From: Pseudomonadota bacterium
GTDB lineage: Bacteria > Pseudomonadota > Gammaproteobacteria > JAKAQQ01
Assembly (NCBI GenBank): GCA_027365475.1
Contig: DAHXNI010000092.1
Coordinates: 1 to 49,078, forward strand
Length of the DNA: 49,078 nt
Reading direction: 5' to 3'
Shown here: one piece after another, positions 34,801 to 43,393 of the stretch
Numbering within the stretch: position 1 is the stretch's first letter
How the letters are laid out: each line of letters starts with the position of its first letter
Position numbers and translations under genes: made by a program
The notes under the pieces: model-generated
What the model saw: the letters and a program-made list of their open reading frames with translations, nothing else
Databases searched by the model: none
What the model was told of the DNA's origin: nothing

Positions 34801-36655
34801 CGGCATGCTTCTCTCACCACACCTCAAGCTCATCGGGGCTTTCAATCACCAGCACATCTTCATTGATCCCAACCCGGATCCGCAATCAAGCTTCGAGGAG
34901 CGTCGACGCCTGTTCGATCTCCCGCGCTCGAGCTGGGCCGACTACCGCATCGATCTTCTGTCCAAGGGTGGCGCCATCTACCCCCGGAGCGCCAAACACA
35001 TTCGCCTCAGTGCGGAAGCACGGGCTGCACTCGGAATCGAAACGGAAACGCTCACCCCGACGGAACTGATCCGAGGAATGCTCACCGCTCCCGTCGACCT
35101 CCTCTGGAATGGCGGTATCGGCACCTACGTCAAGGCTACATCCGAATCCTCGACCGATGTCGGAGACCGCAGCAATGACGCGCTCCGCGTGAACGGCCGC
35201 GAGGTTCGCGCCAAAGTCGTCGCCGAAGGCGGGAATCTCGGGTTCACACAACTCGGCCGCGTGGAGTATGCCCTGAGCGGTGGACACATCAACACCGATT
35301 TCATCGACAACTCGGCCGGTGTCGATACCTCGGATCACGAAGTCAACATCAAGATCCTCTTGAGCGTCGCCTCCGAGGAACGCCGCGCAATCGTCCGGCA
35401 CCGCGAGCGACTCTTGCGCGAGATGACTGAAGACATCGCCCTCCACGTTCTTGATCACAACTACGAGCAGGCCCGCGCACTGTCTGTCCTCGAGTTCAGC
35501 GCACCCCAGAGACTCGAGGAACACATCCACCTGATCCGCGAACTCGAGCGCCGCCGAATCCTCAACCGGCGCCTCGAGGGCCTTCCCAACGCCGAGACAC
35601 TGGCCCAGCGACGCGCCGCCCAACGCGGGCTCACCCGGCCCGAACTTTCGATCCTTCTGGCGTATGGGAAAATCGCCCTGTCCCAGGATCTCCAGAAAAG
35701 CGATATCGCCGAAGATCCAACCCTTTACCAGGAGATCGAACGCTACTTCCCGCCGGCCCTCCTCAAACGCTATACCCCGTTCATGCGCCGCCATCCGCTC
35801 GCTCGGGAAATCATTACGACCGAGATCACGAACCGCCTCGTCAATCACATGGGGCCTACCTTCGTGATCCGTATCGGGGAGGAAACCGGCGCTTCGACCG
35901 CGAACATCGTCCGGGCCTTCACGATCGCCTATACCGTGACCCACGGCAGCATGCTGTGCCAGGAACTCCGCGCGCTCCCTGCAACGGCCCCTCCCGCGCT
36001 TACACTCATGCCGCTCATTCTGAGCGGAAGCCTGATCCGCCACCTGACCCGCTGGCTCCTCCATCACGACCGGCACCGACTTGAGGTCGGCGAGCGCATC
36101 GCTTATTTCGAGGCCGGTGTCCAGTCTTATGAGGGCGGACTCGGCGGAATGCTCCCCGAACCCATCCAGAAAACCTACATCGACCGTAGCAACGCACTCA
36201 TTGCCGACGGCGCAACCCCGCTTCTGGCGGCCCGGATTGCGGCGATCCCCTTCCTCTACCCGGTCTTCGATCTCGTCGACATGGCCCAGACCCTCCACCA
36301 GCCCCTCGCATGCGTGTCCGGGTTCCACTTTGAACTCGGCGTCGCCCTCGAACTCGACTGGCTCCATGGCGCGATCGAAACACTGGCCGTAAACGGTTCC
36401 TGGCAGGCAATCGCCCGCATCAGCCTCCGCGAGGAACTCTACCGCCAGCAGCGCCGGCTCATCGCGAAGCTCATACGGATGGCCGGCGGGGGTGATTTCA
36501 AGCAGGCCTTCGCAAGCTGGTCCGCAGTGGAAGGCGAAGCACTCGCCCATTTCGAGAAGCTGAGGCAGGAGATGCGCAGCAATCCGAATCCGGACTATGC
36601 CATGCTCTCGATCGCCATCCAGGAACTCCGGAAGCTCGAAGTGCCCGACGCGTAG
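31811..36655 (+). CDS. gdhB: NAD-specific glutamate dehydrogenase, large type
   Basis: 1614 residues from ATG 31811; a TTG 12 codons upstream is possible but overlaps a promoter element. Oxidatively deaminates glutamate to 2-oxoglutarate with NAD. Very long family (about 1600) with N-terminal ACT-like regulatory regions, e.g. LVDSMTLA and SYFQRPLKDSVGYRFLSYKL. The catalytic core at about 800-1200 has GGRIARGGIRWSDRSEDFRT, TVIVPVGAKGGFYVKQPP (catalytic Lys) and VVGIGDMSGDVFGNGMLLSP, then FNHQHIFIDPNPD. The C-terminus is helical. It is alone in its strand and converges on the nitrilase gene with 6 bases between the stops. Fits a catabolic lifestyle with amino acid breakdown. Confidence 0.93.
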   Translation: MRNGTPSSAPPTAFFTRLAASFAKNLPTPGFPTDIRNFIALYFQHLPPADLDIFTPEDWQALISQHIEIGQTRKPHETAIQIVNLPVRKTASQAYTVALAVNDDMPFLVDSMTLAGREQSLALHLTVHPVMHADRDHSGALRGLQPLSAPDPHPRESWILMVFDRIHGPERLSQLEHGIRHNLGDVARVHEDAALLREKIEALRGELPPPSGTRIPEREIREVRDFLAWLARDWFTPLGYRRYHLAQSGTSLELVEETGSGLGILRRPPGAPPPSAKCLPERVHEKALASELLIITKTNTHSTVHRPGPLDYIGLRRFDERGRVVGEDRILGLFNPLVFKCPPQDIPVVRLKREAILERSGLAPESHAGRRLRVIFDTLPLGELLEASIDQLESLSLGVLGLQERHLTRLFIRPDVFGRYLSCLVYLPRENYTFRARERIESLLREGLKGQEVESDIWISDSALARLHVTVQTQAPVLAPKRLDALEESIQNAARSWNENLKLALTDRLGEEYGLTLYERYRESFPAIYQDDVKAQAAVYDLLEIEAIRPERPLRLSLYRPKHTSTETLRLKIFRLDQPLAISDTLPILENTGFRVLTEHPYEVGVSGIGRIWIHDFELEPSSSGAPDPTHCKEALEELFLAVWDGAAENDAFNRLVLEAGLVWQEVTLLRSICKYLVQAGIPFTPVNMARALSGHPAIALLLVRWFKIRFDPVHSAEARSPEEGTIREALNQALDGVESSDADRILRSYVGVIGAMLRTSYFQRPLKDSVGYRFLSYKLDSGQIPDLPLPRPLYEIFVYAPQVEGIHLRGGRIARGGIRWSDRSEDFRTEVLGLMKAQMVKNTVIVPVGAKGGFYVKQPPKDGGRDNVFEEGKRCYRTLIQGLLTLTDNIVSGRRVPPKRTVCYDADDPYLVVAADKGTATFSDLANEIAADFHFWLGDAFASGGSVGYDHKKMGITARGAWESVRRHFHELGIDPDRETVTVVGIGDMSGDVFGNGMLLSPHLKLIGAFNHQHIFIDPNPDPQSSFEERRRLFDLPRSSWADYRIDLLSKGGAIYPRSAKHIRLSAEARAALGIETETLTPTELIRGMLTAPVDLLWNGGIGTYVKATSESSTDVGDRSNDALRVNGREVRAKVVAEGGNLGFTQLGRVEYALSGGHINTDFIDNSAGVDTSDHEVNIKILLSVASEERRAIVRHRERLLREMTEDIALHVLDHNYEQARALSVLEFSAPQRLEEHIHLIRELERRRILNRRLEGLPNAETLAQRRAAQRGLTRPELSILLAYGKIALSQDLQKSDIAEDPTLYQEIERYFPPALLKRYTPFMRRHPLAREIITTEITNRLVNHMGPTFVIRIGEETGASTANIVRAFTIAYTVTHGSMLCQELRALPATAPPALTLMPLILSGSLIRHLTRWLLHHDRHRLEVGERIAYFEAGVQSYEGGLGGMLPEPIQKTYIDRSNALIADGATPLLAARIAAIPFLYPVFDLVDMAQTLHQPLACVSGFHFELGVALELDWLHGAIETLAVNGSWQAIARISLREELYRQQRRLIAKLIRMAGGGDFKQAFASWSAVEGEALAHFEKLRQEMRSNPNPDYAMLSIAIQELRKLEVPDA

Positions 36656-36661
36656 CGCACT

Positions 36662-37480
36662 TCAGTTCCGAGCGGGGCGACGATGGCGCAGGGCCGGCAG
36701 GTGATCCCGCACCGACTGCAGACGCGATGCGTCATAGTCGGCAACGAGGACGCCCGGGCCACTGGGGAGCCTTTCGGCGACGATCACGCCCCAAGGGTCG
36801 ATGATGCGGCTCCGGCCATAGGTCCGCCGTCCGTTTTCGTGGTGCCCGCTCTGCGCAGCAGCAAGCACATAGCACTGGTTTTCGATCGCCCGGGCCCGAA
36901 GGAGAGGATCCCAGTGATCGGCTCCGGTCGGTACCGTGAAAGCGGATGGAACAGTGAGGACGGTCGCCCCGCGATCAACGAGCAGACGGTAGAGCTCGGG
37001 GAACCTGAGGTCATAACAAACGGACAAGCCAATCCCCAGCCCGGCCACGTCGACCACCTGGGGATCCTCCCCAGGCTCGATGCCAAGCGACTCCCGGTAG
37101 CGCTCGTCCGGCCCGAGATCGACGTCAAAAAGATGCATCTTGTCGTAGCGGCCGATCCTGCTGCCGTCTGCGTCATAAACCAGCGAGGCAGCCCGAACCC
37201 GTCCACCACCCGCACGAATCGGAATCGTTCCCGCGATGAGCGCCACACGGTAGCGGCTCGCAGCACGGGCCAGAAAATCCTGGATCGGGCCCTCCCCGAG
37301 GGATTCTGCCTGCTTGAGCCGGTCCGCATCCGTCCGCGCCATGAGTGCAAAGTTTTCGGGGAAAAGGGCCAGTGTGGCGCCCTCACGGCTGGCTTCTGCA
37401 AAAAGCACTTCCGCCTGGGCCAGGTTCACGGAGACATCCACTCCGCTCGTCATCTGGATCACGGCCATCCGGATGGTCAT
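36662..37480 (-). CDS. Nitrilase-family amidase (deaminated glutathione amidase-like)
   Basis: 272 residues, carbon-nitrogen hydrolase fold. Catalytic triad visible: Glu in LALFPENFALM, Lys in GRYDKMHLFDVDL, Cys in IGLSVCYDLRFPELYR. YDKMHLFDVD and CYDLRFPELYR are typical of the NIT1/NIT2-YbeM branch, whose members hydrolyse deaminated glutathione. The start overlaps the stop of the 120-residue secreted protein (ATGA), which itself overlaps yhdP, so the three form an operon. This yhdP-nit order is common in gammaproteobacteria. Confidence 0.85.
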   Translation of the reverse strand: MTIRMAVIQMTSGVDVSVNLAQAEVLFAEASREGATLALFPENFALMARTDADRLKQAESLGEGPIQDFLARAASRYRVALIAGTIPIRAGGGRVRAASLVYDADGSRIGRYDKMHLFDVDLGPDERYRESLGIEPGEDPQVVDVAGLGIGLSVCYDLRFPELYRLLVDRGATVLTVPSAFTVPTGADHWDPLLRARAIENQCYVLAAAQSGHHENGRRTYGRSRIIDPWGVIVAERLPSGPGVLVADYDASRLQSVRDHLPALRHRRPARN

Positions 37481-37839
37481 GGGGGCGCGAGCTCGATCCA
37501 GAGTGTGTTCCGGTGGAGAGAAAGATGGGGGCGGAGCGCGAGGTGGCGGCGCGGGATCCCCAGCGCAACGAGCCAGTTGGCGAGCTCCGATGCCCAGACC
37601 CGGCCGACTGACCCGACCGGATAAAGGAGCTCAAGCCGATCTCGAGGGTGATTCATCCAGGCCCGAACAGCCCGGTTGAGCCCGGGAACGCGGATCACCC
37701 GCCGGGCCGTTTCAACCCCAACCCACTCGCTCCGCTTGAGCGGGAAGCGCGTCGCACTCGCATGTGCGCCCGCGGCCTCAGCCGCGAGTGCAAGCGCACC
37801 CGCGATGACGCATCCCAAGACACGCCATCTCAAGCTCAT
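37477..37839 (-). CDS. Small predicted secreted protein of unknown function
   Basis: 120 residues. Signal peptide visible: basic MSLRWRV, hydrophobic core VIAGALALAAEAAGA, likely cleavage after AHA. The mature part is about 90 residues and contains RLELLYPVGSVGRVWASELA and NWLVALGIPRRHLAL, like a short periplasmic domain that ends in strand NTLWIEL. I do not recognise the family with certainty. It is sandwiched, with ATGA overlaps on both sides, between yhdP and the nitrilase gene, so it is expressed with them and may work with the YhdP envelope function. Confidence 0.6.
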   Translation of the reverse strand: MSLRWRVLGCVIAGALALAAEAAGAHASATRFPLKRSEWVGVETARRVIRVPGLNRAVRAWMNHPRDRLELLYPVGSVGRVWASELANWLVALGIPRRHLALRPHLSLHRNTLWIELAPP

Positions 37840-40800
37840 GGGTGCGGCTTCACGAAACCGAGCGCACGAGCCCGACCGTCACCGATACGTTTCACGACAG
37901 GATGACTCCAGGGTCCGCTGATGTGATAGTAGGCTTCGGTCATGTTTTCGATGAGACCCTGAAAAATGCGTGAGACGGCGAGCATGATCCCCCCACCCAC
38001 CGGGCCACCAAAGATCATGCCGGCGATCGGCAGGGTGGAACCCACGTGTGGGACGACCAAGGCCACCTGATCATAGCTCCGCGTCGCGAGATTCGCCTGC
38101 CCAGTCATCCAGAGCGCGATTGAGGGGCCAAAAAGTTCGACGTTATGGGTTGTGGCGACCCCCTTGATGACCTTGAAATCGCCTGTCAGATGATCATAGG
38201 ACAGCCCCCGGGAAAAGACGTCGCTGAAATCGAGTCCGAGCCGTCGCGGAAGCGCATTCAGACTGAAGAGCGCGATGAAGCGTCCCGCGCCACCGGGCTT
38301 CAGGGAAAAGACACGACCATTCTTGAAACTGAAACCGATCTGCCCCCCGATGGTTGCGGGATCGGGATGCCAGGGCAGGCCGTGCCAGTGGAAAGCGAGG
38401 GTCACAACCGAGTGGCGGGCGGTCATGAGGCGGGTGAGCGCGAGATGCTGGAACGCGTGACCGAGATGGTGGCTCGTGATTTTGAGCGAGAGCGTGACTC
38501 GTGAATGGCCGGAGATCCGTGACCACCGCCCTCCCCCTGCGATGTCGAGATCAGGGGAGGCGATCGAGAGGGTGGGCACGATGAGTGTCCGGGGCCCCTC
38601 GTCACGCAACGCAACCGTCACCCGACCGAGGTGCATCCGGCCATAATCGGTTTGGGCGCTCGTGAGATTGAGAGCCGGAATCCGGCCCGGATCGGGTGGG
38701 GAAGAGCCCGGACGGATGAGATGGACGATGGGATCGAGCTTGATGCGTGAGAAGTTGAGCGTCGCGGGCCCCGACTGCGCGTGATCCGGGATCGTTCCAC
38801 TCCCCGCGAGATTGGGACCGGTGAGGGTGAATATCGTGGCAGCGGGGGTCGAATGTGCATTCACCGTGACGTTCGGAAGGTTTTGACCCCAGCCTGTGAG
38901 ATGATCTACTGTGAGCGCGGCTATCCGCCACGGTACCCCCCCGCCCACTGCTCCCTTCCCGAGCGCCCACCAACCCGCAAGGTCGAGTGTTCCGATCCTC
39001 CCGCTGACGAGAAGACCCCGGCTGGGCGCAGGGCTCATCGCATCCGTGCCGAATACGATCCGGAGGCCCCCGAGCCCGAGTCGCCCATGCCGATATCGCC
39101 CGGTCAGGTGAATATGGACAATTTTTCCATAGCGGCCGTGCGCAATCCAGGTCTCCGCTGCGGGATCGAATCGCGCCTGCCCATCAACCCTGACCGGGAC
39201 TCGGGCGGTCTTGTCCAGGGGAGCGGGCAAAACGAGTGCTGTGCCCACGAGATCGGAACGCAGGGCGAAATGGATTGGAGCTTTGAGGTGCGCCGGAGTG
39301 TATTGGAGCACGCCACGCCACATCGAGATGCCGTGGATATGGCTTGCGACGGAAGCGGGGAGGATGCGGGACAGGAAGCTCGGCGCGAGCGCACCCACCC
39401 ACTGGACATGTGTTTTTGCATCCTCGGTCCAGGCATTGAGGGTAATCCGGTGGCCCGCAAGCGTCCCGGTCAAAAGTGGTGCCCTGAGCGCCAGGTTGTC
39501 AAAATCGATTTTGCCGTGGATCTCTGAGATCGAAGGCAGACGATCCAGCCCGGCGCGGATACCCAGGAGGTCGGCCACGCCCTTGATCCGAAGCCGGCTG
39601 AGTGCCTTGACCGGGAGGGTGATGGCGAGCCTTGCCGCGAGCGGTCCTGTGATGGCGAGATCCGTAAAAAGTCCGGCCCAGCGCCGCGAGAGCGGAGTCG
39701 AGTCGAGATATCCGAGCGCTTGAGTGCCCGATCCATGGAACGCCCCGTGGATCGCGAGCACTCCTTTCCCGAGATCGGGAATCGCGAGCGTGTCGCCGGC
39801 GAGTGAGAGCCCCGCTTGTTCTCCGGCCACCACCCGAACCGTGAGTCCCGCGTCCCAAAACTCTCCCGTTGCCTTCTGGATCATGAGATCCGGCCAGCCG
39901 GGTGCAATGTGCATCTCGCCCGCACTGAGTGTGAAGCGGACACGGAAGTGCCCCCCTCCCTGGGCAAACGGGAACCGGGCGGGCGGGCCCCGGAAGATGA
40001 AATCGGCCTCTGGGATCACTCCCGATACGAAGGCGTGTTTGAGCCAGTGGACCAGTTTGGGATGAAAAACCCCGAAGGGGAGGTCACGGGCGGCTTCGTG
40101 CACATCGATGTTGTGTGCCGAGGCGCTCAGCGTGATCACCGGTGCGCTCGCGCTATTCTTCCGGGCGAGCGTGAATGCGCCCAGTGCAAGGGTCAGCCCT
40201 TTCGAAGTGATCCGGCTCGCGGTGCCCGCAAGCGTGAACCCTCCTCCCGTCGTGTGCACGCGGAGGTTCGATCCGCCAAAATGGAAGTGGATCGGATGGT
40301 CGAAGATCCAGTGTGCGCTGAAAACGGACTGCGACTTCTGGAACGTGAAGATGCCCGCACCGGCTGCATAGGCAAAGCGACCGTCCAGGCCTTCGAGGCC
40401 CGGAATGGGACGGGCTGGCTGCCAGCCGAGAGCCTGAAAGCGGCCCATGGCCGAGACCGGACGGATCCCCCGCGATCCGAGGGCGAAGGTGAGATCGAGA
40501 CCCGTCACCGTGCCTTGGGGAGCCAGTTGCGTTGCGGTCCGGGCCCACTGGGCGTCTGAGGGGATCGTCTGCCCCCATGTCCAGAGGGGATCAAAAGCCC
40601 CGAGCACGAGACGCTTCGAAGCGATCCGGATCTCGCTTGGGGCGCGGAGCGGGCCGGACCAGCCGATGCTGAGTGTCTCACGGATGGCCGGTTTCCCGGG
40701 TTGTTTAAGGCTGACCGGCGCAAGATCCAGGGTGTGATCCTTGAAATTGACGATCACATGCGCCTTGATGCGGGCATAACCGGCTTCTGACACGCCTTGG

Positions 40801-41672
40801 GGTGTCTGCGCGAAAAGATCCCGGACCGAAACCCTCCCGTTCGCCCGCTCAAGCCCGAACCCCACGCCCGAGAAGCGTGCATCGAGACGCGCCCGGGTTC
40901 TGGGGTTGATTGGGAACGTTTGGGGCAGAAGTCCGAGCGCGGCCACGCGTACCGGGGCAACCACGAGCCGGGCCTGCCATCGCCACTTTTCGGGCATCCG
41001 GCGCGCACCCCGGGCACGGGCCGTGAGCGTCAATCCCCCTGATGCTCCCGGATGGATGCGGGCCACGACCCGCAATCGATAGCGGTCGTCGTCGGCACGG
41101 AGCACCAGCCTCCTGAGCGCGATTTCGACCGGGCCGTGGGCTCGTTGAGCCCGATTCAGGGTGAGAACCGCATTCCTCACTTCGAAGTGGACGTCCCGGG
41201 TAAATGTCGCAAGCAGCGTGGCCGGCGTGGGCGTGGCATGCGCACGACGCATCCAGCCTGGAAGCACCAGTCGGCCTCTGGCATTTTCCGAAAACGCGAG
41301 ATGAATCCCGCTGATCACAACCCCACTCGGCATAATCCTGAGATTCTCAAGCCAGACGGGCAGGGAAAGCCGGACCACAACCGTTTGCGCGTGCGCCAGC
41401 ACACGCTTTCGATCGAGAGACTCGAGCGCAACCGAGTGGAGTACGAGTTCGGGACCGAATCCGTGCCAGCGGCCCGAAAGGCTTCCGATCTTCATGGGAA
41501 AGCCGACGCGACGCGAGACCCAACGCTCGACGCGTCTCCGGTATCCCGGAACGGTCTGTGTCGCGAGCCGGAAGAGTCCCATACCTGTCGCGAGAAACAG
41601 GATCAGGGCTGCTCCGAGCCCGAGGAAAGCCCGCAGCACTCTTCTTCTGGGGCGGTCAGTCCCACGCACCAC
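37836..41672 (-). CDS. yhdP: YhdP family AsmA-like inner membrane protein
   Basis: 1278 residues, GTG start; YhdP of E. coli is about 1266. N-terminal membrane anchor AFLGLGAALILFLATGMGLF, then RRVERWVSRRVGFPMKIGSL, the start of the AsmA/chorein-like repeat that forms a long periplasmic beta groove. The C-terminal block VALVVPHVGSTLPIAGMIFG and GGPVGGGIMLAVSRIFQGLI is diagnostic for the YhdP-like family. Such proteins move phospholipids between inner and outer membrane. The stop overlaps the start of the small secreted protein. 196 bases without a recognised gene separate it from rlmH. Confidence 0.88.
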   Translation of the reverse strand: MVRGTDRPRRRVLRAFLGLGAALILFLATGMGLFRLATQTVPGYRRRVERWVSRRVGFPMKIGSLSGRWHGFGPELVLHSVALESLDRKRVLAHAQTVVVRLSLPVWLENLRIMPSGVVISGIHLAFSENARGRLVLPGWMRRAHATPTPATLLATFTRDVHFEVRNAVLTLNRAQRAHGPVEIALRRLVLRADDDRYRLRVVARIHPGASGGLTLTARARGARRMPEKWRWQARLVVAPVRVAALGLLPQTFPINPRTRARLDARFSGVGFGLERANGRVSVRDLFAQTPQGVSEAGYARIKAHVIVNFKDHTLDLAPVSLKQPGKPAIRETLSIGWSGPLRAPSEIRIASKRLVLGAFDPLWTWGQTIPSDAQWARTATQLAPQGTVTGLDLTFALGSRGIRPVSAMGRFQALGWQPARPIPGLEGLDGRFAYAAGAGIFTFQKSQSVFSAHWIFDHPIHFHFGGSNLRVHTTGGGFTLAGTASRITSKGLTLALGAFTLARKNSASAPVITLSASAHNIDVHEAARDLPFGVFHPKLVHWLKHAFVSGVIPEADFIFRGPPARFPFAQGGGHFRVRFTLSAGEMHIAPGWPDLMIQKATGEFWDAGLTVRVVAGEQAGLSLAGDTLAIPDLGKGVLAIHGAFHGSGTQALGYLDSTPLSRRWAGLFTDLAITGPLAARLAITLPVKALSRLRIKGVADLLGIRAGLDRLPSISEIHGKIDFDNLALRAPLLTGTLAGHRITLNAWTEDAKTHVQWVGALAPSFLSRILPASVASHIHGISMWRGVLQYTPAHLKAPIHFALRSDLVGTALVLPAPLDKTARVPVRVDGQARFDPAAETWIAHGRYGKIVHIHLTGRYRHGRLGLGGLRIVFGTDAMSPAPSRGLLVSGRIGTLDLAGWWALGKGAVGGGVPWRIAALTVDHLTGWGQNLPNVTVNAHSTPAATIFTLTGPNLAGSGTIPDHAQSGPATLNFSRIKLDPIVHLIRPGSSPPDPGRIPALNLTSAQTDYGRMHLGRVTVALRDEGPRTLIVPTLSIASPDLDIAGGGRWSRISGHSRVTLSLKITSHHLGHAFQHLALTRLMTARHSVVTLAFHWHGLPWHPDPATIGGQIGFSFKNGRVFSLKPGGAGRFIALFSLNALPRRLGLDFSDVFSRGLSYDHLTGDFKVIKGVATTHNVELFGPSIALWMTGQANLATRSYDQVALVVPHVGSTLPIAGMIFGGPVGGGIMLAVSRIFQGLIENMTEAYYHISGPWSHPVVKRIGDGRARALGFVKPHP

Positions 41673-41868
41673 GGCGGAATCCCGAGCGGGTATCCCGCCC
41701 TGGCATCGGTTCGAGTCTCGCGCAAATCGCGCACAATGCGGTCACAGTACCCATCGTTCCCAACATCGAATGGCCATTCACCATCAAAACGGCCGGTCCA
41801 GCATGGTTTTCATAGAACGCAAAGTGATTGTCGCACAGGTGGCGGGGTGTGCGCCGACGTCTCCCGCC

Positions 41869-42333
41869 TCAGGCGCGATGATACGGATGATGGCTGAGCA
41901 GGGTCCAGGCCCGATAGAGCTGCTCGATCCAGATGAGCCGCACAAAGGCATGGGGGAAGGTCAGCGGAGAAAGTGACCAGACCCAGTCCGCCTTTCTGCG
42001 GGCCTCGCGGTCGAGACCATCCGCACCCCCGATCAGAAACGCACAGTCGCATGACGAGGCCTGAAAGGAGGCGAGCCGGTGTGCCCACTCCTCGGTCGTC
42101 ACGAGTTCGCCCTCGGGATCGAGCAGGATGATGGCGGTGTCGCCCGGAACCTGATTGAGGAGTCTTTGTGTTTCAGCCTGCCGGCTCCGTCCGTTCCCCC
42201 GTTCGCGGGCCGAAGCCTGGGCGACTTCACAGACCGTGGGCCTGAGCGCGGGCGGGAGACGGCTTCGATAGGATTCGAAACCATCGCTCACCCACCGTGA
42301 AACCGTACCCACTGCGAGCAGTGAAAGACGCAT
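41869..42333 (-). CDS. rlmH: 23S rRNA (pseudouridine1915-N3)-methyltransferase RlmH
   Basis: 154 residues, the normal length. SPOUT methyltransferase using SAM: starts MRLSLLAVGT; LLDPEGELVTTEEWAHRLAS; CAFLIGGADGLDREARRKAD (the SAM-binding knot); and the very conserved C-terminal FPHAFVRLIWIEQLYRAWTL with LSHHPYHR. Acts on assembled 70S ribosomes. Interestingly RluD, which makes the pseudouridine it methylates, is also in this window. Last of the leuS-lptE-holA-nadD-rsfS-rlmH operon, 30 bases after rsfS. Confidence 0.95.
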   Translation of the reverse strand: MRLSLLAVGTVSRWVSDGFESYRSRLPPALRPTVCEVAQASARERGNGRSRQAETQRLLNQVPGDTAIILLDPEGELVTTEEWAHRLASFQASSCDCAFLIGGADGLDREARRKADWVWSLSPLTFPHAFVRLIWIEQLYRAWTLLSHHPYHRA

Positions 42334-42363
42334 GAGAGGATCTTCGCCGAGCAGCAGTATCGT

Positions 42364-42780
42364 CTAAGGAGTGCCCGCCGGTTTCCGCGTCCCCCGCTTC
42401 CCGGCTTTGGCGACAACCGGCTGTTCGGCCCAACCCCAGAGTTTTTCGAGCTGATAGAAGCTACGCGCTTCCGGCAGCATGAGATGCACGACGATATCCC
42501 CGAGATCGACCAGCATCCACCCGCCGGTCTTTTCCCCTTCGCTCCCGAGCACCTGGTGTCCGGCCGCCTGGGCCGTCTCCCGCACCCGCTCGGCGAGCGT
42601 CCGGAGCTGGCGGTCGGAGGTTCCGCTGGCCAGGATGAGGTAATCCGTGACCGTCGTGAGTTCACGAACGTCGAGCCTCAGGATCTCGGTTCCGCGATGG
42701 TCGCGGAGTGAGACTTCGAGGAGCGCGAGCAGCCGTTCAGTCCGGAGAGGTTTGCGCGTTCGCACCATAAAAAGACCCAT
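42364..42780 (-). CDS. rsfS: Ribosomal silencing factor RsfS
   Basis: 138 residues if started at ATG 42780; ATG 42768 (MVRTRKPLRTERL) is an alternative that reduces the overlap with nadD from 44 to 32 bases. Binds ribosomal protein uL14 and blocks subunit joining in starvation. Core pattern: VRELTTVTDYLILASGTSDR, LRTLAERVRETAQAAG, GGWMLVDLGDIVVHLMLPEA and FYQLEKLWGWAE. Its start lies inside the nadD 3' end in a different frame. Confidence 0.92.
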   Translation of the reverse strand: MGLFMVRTRKPLRTERLLALLEVSLRDHRGTEILRLDVRELTTVTDYLILASGTSDRQLRTLAERVRETAQAAGHQVLGSEGEKTGGWMLVDLGDIVVHLMLPEARSFYQLEKLWGWAEQPVVAKAGKRGTRKPAGTP

Positions 42781-43393
42781 CCAATAGTTCGTGTCGGATC
42801 ACCTCGGGAACGAGATAATCGATCCGGCCCCCGGATGCGATCCGCGCCCGGATCGCGCTGGCCGAAATGCCGATCGGTGTCACCTGGAGCGCGAGAATAC
42901 CGCCCGTCTCCCCCAAAGCGAGATCCCGGGGATCGTGGCGGATACCCTGCGCCGACCAGATGGGGCATGGCAGTTCCGCCAAAGGCGGGGATCCCGGTCG
43001 GTCGAGTACCACCCAATGGGCGAGACGGCCGAGACGCTCTGCCTCATGCCAGAGACCAAGCCCCGCAAAGGCGTCGGAACCGAGCACCCAGTAGAGCGTC
43101 GCACCGGGTTCCTCACTGCGGATCTCTGTGAGTGTCTCGCTCGTGAAACTGAAGCCGCCCCGGCATAGCTCCCGGTCGTCCACGGAAAACCCGGGCACCA
43201 CACGGGTCGCAAGCTCGAGCCAGCGCATCCGGACTGCCCCGGGGACGTGTGGCGGTGGCTTGTTCCGGGAAGCAGCGGATGGGATGAAGCGCAGTTCGTC
43301 GAGGCCAAGTGCTTCATAGACCTCAAGGGCCGCCCGGAGGTGCCCCAAATGGACCGGGTCGAAGCTCCCCCCGAACAATCCGATCGCCTTCAC
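42737..43393 (-). CDS. nadD: Nicotinate-nucleotide adenylyltransferase
   Basis: 218 residues. Adenylates nicotinate mononucleotide to nicotinate adenine dinucleotide, the substrate of NadE also found in this window. Nucleotidyltransferase motif FGGSFDPVHLGHLRAALEV with the HxGH catalytic residues; the second motif near the C-terminus is VTPIGISASAIRARIASG (ISxxxIR/K); VLGSDAFAGLGLWHEAERL is also typical. Its start overlaps the holA stop (ATGA), and its 3' end overlaps rsfS. Confidence 0.94.
   Translation of the reverse strand: MKAIGLFGGSFDPVHLGHLRAALEVYEALGLDELRFIPSAASRNKPPPHVPGAVRMRWLELATRVVPGFSVDDRELCRGGFSFTSETLTEIRSEEPGATLYWVLGSDAFAGLGLWHEAERLGRLAHWVVLDRPGSPPLAELPCPIWSAQGIRHDPRDLALGETGGILALQVTPIGISASAIRARIASGGRIDYLVPEVIRHELLDGSFYGANAQTSPD

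Noticed and set aside
34886-36550. Minus-strand open frame (554 codons) inside the glutamate dehydrogenase gene
   Set aside because: No recognisable family; the forward gene is a known family with conserved catalytic motifs throughout.
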